Of a DNA stretch of 64,000 nt, positions 1 to 7,497 are shown one piece after another. Position numbers and translations under genes: made by a program. The DNA lies in assembly GCA_964390645.1 (NCBI GenBank), contig CAYMLL010000002.1:1-64000 (forward strand), written 5' to 3'. Under the pieces are notes generated by a model, which worked only from the letters and a program-made list of their open reading frames with translations, was not told the origin of the DNA and made no database searches. The DNA is from CAYMLL01 sp964390645. GTDB taxonomy: Bacteria; Planctomycetota; UBA8108. The first letter of the stretch is position 1. Each line of letters starts with the position of its first letter.

Positions 1-1044
1 TGGGGGCGGGACTGGCTGTGGTACATCCCCATCACCTTCTGCGTCTGGATAACGCTTCTCGGCCCGAAGAGAATTTACAGCGGGGTCGAGCGAACCGTCA
101 CCATTCTGGTGCTGGTGATATTCGCGGGCCTGCTCGTCGTGGCCGTGCGGATCGGCACCCTGCAGGACGTGAAGGACCTGGCGACCGGGGTCGTCAACCC
201 GACCATCACGCTGGCCGGGGACTTCGAGTTCTACCGGTTCTTCGGGGCGATGGTCTTCGCCGGGGCCGGCGGATTCGGCAACCTGTTCTACGCCTACTAT
301 CTCCGCGACAAGGGAATCGGCATGGGGAGCCGGTTCCCGATGCTGTCGGTCGACATACGCGGGAAGACGGAGCGGGCGGACGAGACCGGCTACTCCTTCC
401 CTGACACTCCCGAAAACCAGCAGCGATTCCGCGCGTGGTTCGGCTTCGTCAAGTACGACACGTGGGTGGTATTCGGGTGCGTCAGCCTGGTCACGCTGTT
501 CCTGTTCATGTTCGCCTCGCTCGTGGCGCTTCACCCGCAGCCGGAGGGCTTCGGCCAGGGTGACGTCATATGGGATCTGTCGAGAATCCTCGGCACGACC
601 ATGGGCAACTATGGACGCTACCTGTTCCTGGTGATCGCGATCGCAGCTCTCTTCAGTACGATCCTCGCCAGCACCGACGGAGGCATCCGCATGTGGACCG
701 ATCTCCTGCACAGAGGATTCCCGTCCACGAGAAGGTGGTCCCCCGGGAAGATGTACGTACCGCTCCTGTTCGGACTGTGGCCGATCGGGTTCACGAGCAT
801 GTGGTACTTCGAGACACAGCAGGGCCTGAAGACACTCGATGTCTTCTTCATCAGCGCCGCGATCAACGGGATCGCGATGGCGATCTACATCCCGGTCATT
901 CTCTACCTGAACCTGACCCACCTGCCGAAGTCGGCCCGACCGGGCGTCGTCAACGTCTTCTTCATGGGCTGTTGCACACTGGTGTACGGGGGGTTCGCCG
1001 TTTACCTGATCTGGACGAAGGTCGGGTCGTGGTCTTCTGCCTGA
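1..1044 (+). CDS. Nramp-family metal-ion transporter-like protein (5' partial)
   Basis: Integral inner-membrane protein whose start lies before the window; the frame is open from base 1. About 348 residues are visible, with several hydrophobic segments (near ILVLVIFAGLLVV, VSLVTLFLFMFASLVAL and YLFLVIAIAALFSTILAS) and a hydrophilic loop around residues 110-140. The pattern of helices and the late FFISAAINGIAMAIYIPVILYLN region resemble the large Nramp-like family common in planctomycetes, which would move divalent cations with protons. The N-terminal DPGN-type metal motif of true Nramp proteins would be upstream and cannot be checked. It ends 19 bases before the MaoC gene, so the two may be co-transcribed. 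Family assignment is moderate, substrate unknown. Confidence 0.6.
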   Translation, partial: WGRDWLWYIPITFCVWITLLGPKRIYSGVERTVTILVLVIFAGLLVVAVRIGTLQDVKDLATGVVNPTITLAGDFEFYRFFGAMVFAGAGGFGNLFYAYYLRDKGIGMGSRFPMLSVDIRGKTERADETGYSFPDTPENQQRFRAWFGFVKYDTWVVFGCVSLVTLFLFMFASLVALHPQPEGFGQGDVIWDLSRILGTTMGNYGRYLFLVIAIAALFSTILASTDGGIRMWTDLLHRGFPSTRRWSPGKMYVPLLFGLWPIGFTSMWYFETQQGLKTLDVFFISAAINGIAMAIYIPVILYLNLTHLPKSARPGVVNVFFMGCCTLVYGGFAVYLIWTKVGSWSSA

Positions 1045-1063
1045 GGCTGCCGAGGAGAAACCG

Positions 1064-1534
1064 ATGTCTGACGAGGTAACGCTGGAGGAGCTGAAGTCCT
1101 TTGAGGGGAAGGAGCTCTCTCCCTCGGACTGGTTCGTCGTCGAGCAGGAGCGGATCGACCGGTTCGCGGACTGCACCGACGACCACCAGTACATTCACGT
1201 CGATCCCGAACGCATGAAGGACTCGCCGTTCGGGGCCACGATCGCCCACGGATTCCTGTCTCTTTCGTTGCTGTCGGGGCACGGCCCGTCCGACTGGCCG
1301 CGACTGAAGAACAGCGTCATGGGCCTCAACTACGGCCTCGACCGGGTTCGCTTCCTCAATCCGGTGAAGGTGAACTCCAGGGGGCGCGTCCGCACCCGGA
1401 TCCTCTCCGTCACCGAGAAGTCGCCCGGACGCGTGCTGATCAAGGCCGAGAAGACGATGGAGATCGACGGCGAGGAGAAGCCGGCGATGATCGCGGAGAC
1501 GCTCGGCATGCAAGTGATGGCGACGGCGCAGTAG
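1064..1534 (+). CDS. MaoC-family (R)-enoyl-CoA hydratase-like dehydratase
   Basis: A 156-residue single hot-dog protein, the usual length for MaoC-type (R)-specific enoyl-CoA hydratases, which add water to trans-2-enoyl-CoA in the cytoplasm. The hydratase signature is clear: DDHQYIHVDPERMKDSPFG carries the catalytic Asp and His of the D-x(4)-H motif, followed by the conserved AHGFLSLSLLS segment. The start follows GAGGAAACCG, a reasonable ribosome site. It probably shares a transcript with the transporter 19 bases upstream, although the two have no obvious functional link. Substrate is unknown; many CoA-ester enzymes nearby suggest a beta-oxidation-like role. Confidence 0.85.
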   Translation: MSDEVTLEELKSFEGKELSPSDWFVVEQERIDRFADCTDDHQYIHVDPERMKDSPFGATIAHGFLSLSLLSGHGPSDWPRLKNSVMGLNYGLDRVRFLNPVKVNSRGRVRTRILSVTEKSPGRVLIKAEKTMEIDGEEKPAMIAETLGMQVMATAQ

Positions 1535-1792
1535 CGCGAAGCCGCCGGAGCGTCCTCGCAACGCGTCGTTCCCCGGACCCCGTCGTGTGCGTCGGCGGCA
1601 AGGCACCCCACGCCCGGGCTCCACCGTGAGGTTGTCGGGAGCCCCGCGGCGGCCGGGTTCCGCTGGACCGCAGAGGACTCACGAGTCCGGACCGGATACA
1701 ATACCCGCCGTTTTCCGGAGACTCCGTCGCCACTCGCTGCAAGGGAGTGGCGACACCATCAACGATCCCACGAGTCAGACTCGAGAGACGAG

Positions 1793-2716
1793 ATGTTTTC
1801 GATCCGTACGCTTCCTCGCGGGCTGCCCATCGTGATTCTGACCCTCTTGGCGAGTCAGCTGGCTCATGGTCAACACCCGTGGCAGAAGCCACCGGTGCGC
1901 CGACCTGCGGATATAGCGCGCATCGTCGGGCCGATCGTCAAACGACAGCTGTCGAGGGACCTCAACATCGTCTGGGTCTGGGGCGTCGACAAGAACCATG
2001 CTCGAGGGGGCCACGAGTACGGCTGGGTCATGGATCGTTTCGTCAACACCCTGCTGCCGACGGTCTCCCGGGTCACGGCGGTCTCGGCCATGTACTTCCC
2101 CACGAAAAAGCAGTGGGAGAAGGCGGATCTGGTCGTCTTCTACGCGCAGCAGCGTGAGCCGTGGAAGAAAGAACGCTACGAGCTCATCGACGCGTACCAG
2201 AAGCGCGGCGGCGGGCTGATCTTTCTTCACCTGGCACTGCTGGAAGGAGCGGGTGACGAGCTGGCGAAGCGTATCGGCCTCAGCTACGGGGTGCGCGACA
2301 GGGGCAAGGGCACCACCAAGTGGGGAGTCCTGCCCACGCCGGTACATGTGACCGAAGCGGGAAAGAGGAGTCCTCTCCTCCGGGGCTTCCCGGCCGAGTT
2401 CCATCTGGTCGACGAGCACTACTGGAATCTGAATGGCGACGAGAAGGACGTGACCGCGCTGGTGTCGTCACCAGGGGGACCTGTCAACGGCTCCACCGGT
2501 CCACCCGAGGCGGAGGAGCTGGACGGCAAGGACTGGCCGGTCATCTGGACGAAGGAGGTGGGCCGCGGCAGGGTTTTCGCCACGATACTCGGCCACAACT
2601 ACTTCACGTTCAACGACCCCTACTTCCGGATCATTCTCCTGCGCTCCATGGCGTGGACCCTGAACGAGTCCTTCGACCCCTTCAAGCCTCTGGTGACGCT
2701 CCATCTCGAGCGGTGA
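1793..2716 (+). CDS. Secreted ThuA-domain protein
   Basis: A 307-residue protein with a cleavable signal peptide (hydrophobic GLPIVILTLLASQLAHG, residues 10-26) followed by a ThuA/glutamine-amidotransferase-like domain. Recognisable ThuA features are the NHARGGHEYGWV segment, the central QKRGGGLIFLHLAL strand-turn, the LVDEHYWNL motif and the C-terminal VIWTKEVGRGRVFATILGHNYFTFNDPYFR block. ThuA proteins are widespread in planctomycetes and related bacteria, often near sugar oxidoreductases or DUF1080 proteins; their chemistry is poorly known. It probably acts in the periplasm. It stands 230 bases before a PQQ dehydrogenase on the same strand; this gap holds nothing I recognise. Confidence 0.85.
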   Translation: MFSIRTLPRGLPIVILTLLASQLAHGQHPWQKPPVRRPADIARIVGPIVKRQLSRDLNIVWVWGVDKNHARGGHEYGWVMDRFVNTLLPTVSRVTAVSAMYFPTKKQWEKADLVVFYAQQREPWKKERYELIDAYQKRGGGLIFLHLALLEGAGDELAKRIGLSYGVRDRGKGTTKWGVLPTPVHVTEAGKRSPLLRGFPAEFHLVDEHYWNLNGDEKDVTALVSSPGGPVNGSTGPPEAEELDGKDWPVIWTKEVGRGRVFATILGHNYFTFNDPYFRIILLRSMAWTLNESFDPFKPLVTLHLER

Positions 2717-2946
2717 GTTGCGGAGTTCCCCGACGCGGCTTCCCAGCGCGGTGCATCCAGGTGCCGAGCTGGCGTGGATCGCACTCCTGGAATGAATGCT
2801 GCCAGGTCAGAGCGGATGACTACAATGAGGGCACGGTGAAAAGCGCGGCAGGGCTCGAGTCGATGAGCGAGCAAGGCACCGGGGTAACGTCTCCCGTCGG
2901 TCACCGGCGAGTCGCGTACGAACACGAACGAGAAAGCGCGCAAACG

Positions 2947-4869
2947 ATGAAGACGGATTCCATGCGGTCGTGGGCACGAAGCTTCGTGCTCGGAGCCGCT
3001 TTCATATCGCTCGCCTCGGCGCAAGAAGGTGTGAAAGACGGTCAGTGGCTCTCGCATGGCGGCGACAAGGGAGGCACGAGGTATTCGAGCCTCGACCAGA
3101 TCACGGGCGACAACTTCAGCAGCCTGAAGGTCGCGTGGCAGTGGGAGTCCATCGAGGGTGAGATCGACACACCCAGCCGTCGGACACGACCCGGCCCGCT
3201 CCTTGCCACGCCCGTCATGGCCCGCGGCGTCCTCTACACCAGCACCTCGTTCAGCCAGGTGGCGGCGATCGACGCGGGGACGGGTGAATCGCTGTGGAAG
3301 TACGACCCGGGCAGCTGGCGAGCCGGACGGCCGGCGAACATGGGGTTCCGCCACCGCGGTGTCGCCTACTGGCGCGATGGCGATGACGAGAGAGTCATCA
3401 TCGGGACGGGCCACAGCCACCTCATCGCGCTGGATGCCGGTACCGGCGAACCCGTCTCCGGGTTCGGGGAAAACGGCCACGTCGACTTGACCAAGGGGCT
3501 CAACCAGCCGGCTCACATCTGGAGCCACCAGGTAAACTCACCTCCGATGATCTGCCGGGACGTCATCGTGGTCGGATCCGTCATCATGGACCGCCCACCC
3601 ACCAAGGCCTTCCTCCGGGGCGATATCCGTGGGTTTGATGTGCGCACCGGCAAGAAGCGGTGGCAGTTCCACACCATTCCCCAGGCGGGCGAGTTCGGCG
3701 TGGAGACCTGGGAGAACGACTCGTGGAAGTACTCGGGCAATACCAACGTCTGGACGATGATGAGCGCAGACGAGGAGCTCGGGTACGTGTATCTGCCCAT
3801 GGGCGCGGCCACGAACGACTTCTATGGCGGTCACCGACCCGGCGACAACCTGTTCGCCAACTGCCTGGTGTGCCTGAACGCCGAGACAGGCAAGCGCGTC
3901 TGGCACTACCAGACCGTCCATCATGACCTGTGGGACTACGACCTGCCCTGTGCGCCCAATCTTGTTGATGTCGTCGTGGACGGCAAGCCGACCAAGGCCG
4001 TCGCCCAGATGGGCAAGACGGGCTATTGCTACGTGTTCGATCGCGTCTCGGGCAAGCCGGTATGGCCCATCCGCGAGGTGCCGGTGCCCCAGTCGAAGGT
4101 TCCGGGCGAGAAGACGTCCCCCACCCAGCCCGTGCCGACGAAGCCGCCTCCCTTCTCGGCGCAAGGGCTTACCGAGGAGAACGTCATCGACTTCACGCCC
4201 GAGCTGAAGAAAGAAGCGCTCGAGATCATCGAGAAATACGACTACGGTCCGATCTTCACACCGGGATCCGAGCGAGGCACCCTCACGGTTCCGGGTGACG
4301 GTGGCGGCGCGAACTGGATGGGAGCCACGCTGGACCCCGAAACATCTATCGTCTACGTACCCTCCATCTCCTATTCCTATGTGGTGAAACTGGCCAAACC
4401 GGATCCGGCCCGGTCCGATCACGCCTACACCATCAAGATCGGACGGCCGCGCGGTCCGGACGGTCTCCCGCTGTTCAAGCCGCCCTACTCCCGGATCACC
4501 GCGATCGACCTCAAGACGGGGACGCACGCCTGGATGAGGCCGATGGGAACAGGGATCGAGAACCACCCCAGACTCGAGGGGCTCGACGTCCCGCCGACGG
4601 GAGGCGGAGGGTGGGCGTACCCGATGACGACCAGGACGCTGCTGATCGCCGGACATGGCGACAACATGCTCGCCCTGGACAAGGCGACGGGAAAACTGAT
4701 CACGGAGCTGGAGCTGAAGAACAGCAGCGGAAGATCCCTCGGACGTGTCACCGGCCTGCCGCTGACCTACATGCACGAGGACCGGCAGTTCATCGCGGTT
4801 GCGCTGACCGACCGGCGCTCGAGGAAATCGAGAATCGTCGCGCTGGCGTTGCCCGAGCGAAAGAAGTGA
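2947..4869 (+). CDS. PQQ-dependent dehydrogenase (quinoprotein, soluble periplasmic type)
   Basis: A 640-residue secreted eight-bladed quinoprotein. Residues 1-26 form a signal peptide ending LASA. The start chosen is the ATG just before the lysine-rich signal segment; the frame is open much further upstream but that part looks non-coding. Repeated W-motif blades are visible (for example SLKVAWQWES, GESLWKYDP, GKKRWQFHT, GKRVWHYQTVHHDLWDYDLP). It lacks the vicinal-cysteine pair and has no haem-c domain, so it resembles the glucose/alcohol dehydrogenases that pass electrons to a separate acceptor. It would oxidise a sugar or alcohol in the periplasm. The gene converges on the acyl-CoA dehydrogenase genes downstream. 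Confidence 0.88.
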   Translation: MKTDSMRSWARSFVLGAAFISLASAQEGVKDGQWLSHGGDKGGTRYSSLDQITGDNFSSLKVAWQWESIEGEIDTPSRRTRPGPLLATPVMARGVLYTSTSFSQVAAIDAGTGESLWKYDPGSWRAGRPANMGFRHRGVAYWRDGDDERVIIGTGHSHLIALDAGTGEPVSGFGENGHVDLTKGLNQPAHIWSHQVNSPPMICRDVIVVGSVIMDRPPTKAFLRGDIRGFDVRTGKKRWQFHTIPQAGEFGVETWENDSWKYSGNTNVWTMMSADEELGYVYLPMGAATNDFYGGHRPGDNLFANCLVCLNAETGKRVWHYQTVHHDLWDYDLPCAPNLVDVVVDGKPTKAVAQMGKTGYCYVFDRVSGKPVWPIREVPVPQSKVPGEKTSPTQPVPTKPPPFSAQGLTEENVIDFTPELKKEALEIIEKYDYGPIFTPGSERGTLTVPGDGGGANWMGATLDPETSIVYVPSISYSYVVKLAKPDPARSDHAYTIKIGRPRGPDGLPLFKPPYSRITAIDLKTGTHAWMRPMGTGIENHPRLEGLDVPPTGGGGWAYPMTTRTLLIAGHGDNMLALDKATGKLITELELKNSSGRSLGRVTGLPLTYMHEDRQFIAVALTDRRSRKSRIVALALPERKK

Positions 4870-4878
4870 GAGATCACC

Positions 4879-4901
4879 CCTGAGCCTACCGCTGACTCAG
4901 G
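4879..4901. terminator. Possible bidirectional hairpin between convergent genes
   Basis: CCTGAG and CTCAGG form a 6-bp inverted repeat with an 11-base loop, exactly in the short gap between the PQQ dehydrogenase (+) and the acyl-CoA dehydrogenase (-). There is no T-tract on either side, so a terminator role is weakly supported. Confidence 0.25.
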
Positions 4902-5982
4902 AATCCGAGATCGCCCCACTCGCTCCCGTGACGAACGCCCAGACGTCGGTCGTGGCCCGCTCGGCCAGACAGCGACCCAGCTGCTCCGCCCAGAAGGCCT
5001 CGGGACCGAACTCGTCGCGCCACGACCAGAGGCGACGCGTGAACTGGTGCAGCGAGTACTCGTAGGTGAATCCGATCGCGCCATGCATCTGGTGGCTGAT
5101 CTCGGCACACACGCCTGCGGCCTCGCCGACCCGCGTCTTGGCGACGGCAATCTGCAGCGCGGCATCGCCCCGTTCGACAGCGATCACCGCGTCATCGGCG
5201 GCGCGACCCGCCGCCGCGACCTCTCCGGCCAGCACCGCAACTTGCTGCCGCACGGCCTGAAACTTCCCGATCGGCCGACCGAACTGCACGCGATCAACCG
5301 AGTACCGGACGGTCAGTGACAGAATGGTGTCGAGCGCTCCGGCCATCAAGACCACGCGAGTCAACGCCCCCAGCTGCTGAAGCTTGCGGACGTCGACCCC
5401 CTCGCCCGCCCGGAAGACATCGTCGTCCTCGAGCGCCACGCCACCCAAATCCACGTCACCGCGGGGCTCCCCCGCCAGGCTCTTCCCCTGACGGATGGCA
5501 CACTTCCGGGGAGACACGACGGCGACTCCGGGTTGGCTCCCGTCTTCGACCAGCACGACGATACTTGCCGATCGAGCGGCGAAGGGCACGCGCCGCGCCC
5601 TTCCCGACAGCACCCACCGGTTTCCTTCACGTCGAAGGCCGACGTCGTCGCCCTTCTCCACCGGCGCAACCGTCAACGGACCGCTGGAGACGTTCCGCTC
5701 CGAGCCGGAGAGAATCCAGGCGGCGAGAAAGGTCTCGGCCAGCGGCAAGGGCACCGCGTGTCGCCCCGCCTGTCGGAGCACGGCCATCGCGTCTCCGACC
5801 GCGCCTCCTGCTCCACCGAGGTCCTCCGGAACAGCTGCCACCGTCAAGCCGGCGTCTTCCAGCGTCTGCCACGTCGCTTCGGGCCAGACTCCGGATTCGG
5901 CGGCGTCGACCCGGGTCTTGTCGCATTGATCGCGGAAGATCCGATCGGCTGATTCGCTGATGAGCCAACGTGTACTGGTCAC
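4897..5982 (-). CDS. Acyl-CoA dehydrogenase, second subunit of a two-subunit enzyme
   Basis: A 361-residue acyl-CoA dehydrogenase-fold protein, shorter than the usual 380-400. It retains the C-terminal flavin-region pattern VRYSVDRVQFGRPIGKFQAVRQQVA and HQMHGAIGFTYEYSLHQFTRR. Neither known location of the catalytic Glu is occupied: the helix that carries AxER in some enzymes reads GALTRVVLMAG here, and the C-terminal xEGT motif is absent. It overlaps the upstream acyl-CoA dehydrogenase by four bases (ATGA), so the two are translationally coupled. Such pairs form alpha2beta2 heterotetramers in steroid side-chain degradation (FadE/ChsE types), in which one subunit lacks the base. I infer the same here; the substrate is unknown. 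Confidence 0.85.
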   Translation of the reverse strand: MTSTRWLISESADRIFRDQCDKTRVDAAESGVWPEATWQTLEDAGLTVAAVPEDLGGAGGAVGDAMAVLRQAGRHAVPLPLAETFLAAWILSGSERNVSSGPLTVAPVEKGDDVGLRREGNRWVLSGRARRVPFAARSASIVVLVEDGSQPGVAVVSPRKCAIRQGKSLAGEPRGDVDLGGVALEDDDVFRAGEGVDVRKLQQLGALTRVVLMAGALDTILSLTVRYSVDRVQFGRPIGKFQAVRQQVAVLAGEVAAAGRAADDAVIAVERGDAALQIAVAKTRVGEAAGVCAEISHQMHGAIGFTYEYSLHQFTRRLWSWRDEFGPEAFWAEQLGRCLAERATTDVWAFVTGASGAISDS

Positions 5983-7145
5983 GAAAGTCCGAGCCCCCGT
6001 GCGATGATCCCGCGGAGTATCTCCCGGGTCCCGCCCTGAATCGTATGGGTGGGGCTGTAGAGAATGGCCTCCTCGAGCGTCTCGACGAACCCATCGTCCG
6101 CTTCGCAGTTCTCTTCAGACTGGACGAGTCGGCGGGCCACCTCCGGGAGCTGCTTGGAGAAGTTTGTCCCCAGGTCTTTCACGACGGCGGCCTCGACGTT
6201 GGGAAGCTCTCCGTCCTGCAGCATGCCGGAGACCGAGAACGACATGCTGCGCAGCGTCATGAGCTGCGCGGCCAACCGACCCAGCACTTCACTGGCGTGT
6301 CGGCTCGGATTCGCCCCGACGACACGAGCCAGCTCCTCGAACACCCGGAACGTGAGCAGGAAGCGCTCCGGCCCGGACCGTTCGTAGGCCAGCTCGCTGA
6401 CCACCTGGTCCCATCCCTGGCCCACGTCCCCGACGACCATCTCGTCCGGAACGAAGCAATCGGTGAACACCTCTTCGTTGAACTCGTGCTCGCCCGCGAG
6501 GTTCCGGATCGGCCGGATTTCGATTCCGTCCGACTCGAGATCGATGATGACCTGGCTCATCCCCGCGTGTCGATTCTCCTGCAGCGGCGACGTGCGGACC
6601 AGCGCCAGCATGTAGTTCGCCTGGTGCGCCCAGCTGGTCCACAGCTTGGTCCCGTTGATCAGCCAGCCACCTTCGACACGCCGGGCGGCCGTACGGATGG
6701 AGGCCAGATCGGAACCGGAATCCGGCTCGCTCATGCCGATGCAGAAACAGCACTCCCCGGCGGCGATTCGCGGCAGAAACGTCTTCTTCTGCTGCTCGCT
6801 CCCGACGCGCAGCAGCAACGGTCCCGTCTGACGGTCCGCCACGAAATGCGCTCCGATCGGCGCACCGACGGCCAGCAGCTCCTCGTTGACGATGTGCCGC
6901 TCCAGCGACGATCGTTCGTGCCCGCCGTAGGATTTCGGCCAGGTCATCCCGATGTAGCCCCGGGCTCCGAGACTCCGGCTGAACTCGGTCGAGAAGCGAA
7001 AGGTTCGCCGCTGCGGCGGCAGTCTCCCCGCGACCCGCTCTTCGGCGAGAAACGCGCGGACCTCCGCCCTCAGCTGCACCTCGTGGGCAGGCATCTCCAC
7101 CGTGTCGAACCGTAGAGAATGAGTGGCCGAGCCCGGGTCCGGCAT
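5979..7145 (-). CDS. Acyl-CoA dehydrogenase, catalytic subunit of a two-subunit enzyme
   Basis: A 388-residue flavoprotein that would introduce a trans-2 double bond into an acyl-CoA. The start is the ATG preceded by GGGGGAG seven bases upstream; the frame runs further but without a ribosome site. The FAD-binding segment CFCIGMSEPDSGSD is typical. The position of the MCAD-type Glu near the C-terminus is Gly (IQGGTREI, Gly371), but AYER at residues 253-256 puts a Glu (about 255) where isovaleryl- and long-chain acyl-CoA dehydrogenases hold the base. It is translationally coupled (4-base overlap) to the base-less partner downstream, the arrangement of FadE26/27-like heteromers. A side-chain or branched acyl-CoA is a plausible substrate. 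Confidence 0.9.
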   Translation of the reverse strand: MPDPGSATHSLRFDTVEMPAHEVQLRAEVRAFLAEERVAGRLPPQRRTFRFSTEFSRSLGARGYIGMTWPKSYGGHERSSLERHIVNEELLAVGAPIGAHFVADRQTGPLLLRVGSEQQKKTFLPRIAAGECCFCIGMSEPDSGSDLASIRTAARRVEGGWLINGTKLWTSWAHQANYMLALVRTSPLQENRHAGMSQVIIDLESDGIEIRPIRNLAGEHEFNEEVFTDCFVPDEMVVGDVGQGWDQVVSELAYERSGPERFLLTFRVFEELARVVGANPSRHASEVLGRLAAQLMTLRSMSFSVSGMLQDGELPNVEAAVVKDLGTNFSKQLPEVARRLVQSEENCEADDGFVETLEEAILYSPTHTIQGGTREILRGIIARGLGLS

Positions 7146-7497
7146 GAAGCTCCCCCGCATCGCCCATAGAAGAGAACGAGATCCGACCGCTGCGCAATCG
7201 GGCCAGAGGAAAGAACGAGCCCGGAGCAACTCTCGAACTCCTGGTGAACAGATCGGCTATCGTATCAGCGAGGATTTCGGAAGGCAAAAATCAATCCCTT
7301 CACCTTGTGGTGTGAACCCTCGTGACACGTCGCGACGGTGCACCGACGTGACGACGTTCGACGAGTGCTTGTTGAAGGCGGCGTGACGGATGCTGTAAGT
7401 TCTGTACCGGCGCGGCGAGTCGGACGACATCCGCCCGCACGGCGGTGAATCGTCTTACCTGCACATCGACGCGCGTCCATGAGCAAAGGAATGGTTG

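Noticed and set aside
2320..2946. Extended start for the PQQ dehydrogenase
   Set aside because: This part overlaps the ThuA gene in another frame and lacks PQQ features; the signal peptide begins at 2947.
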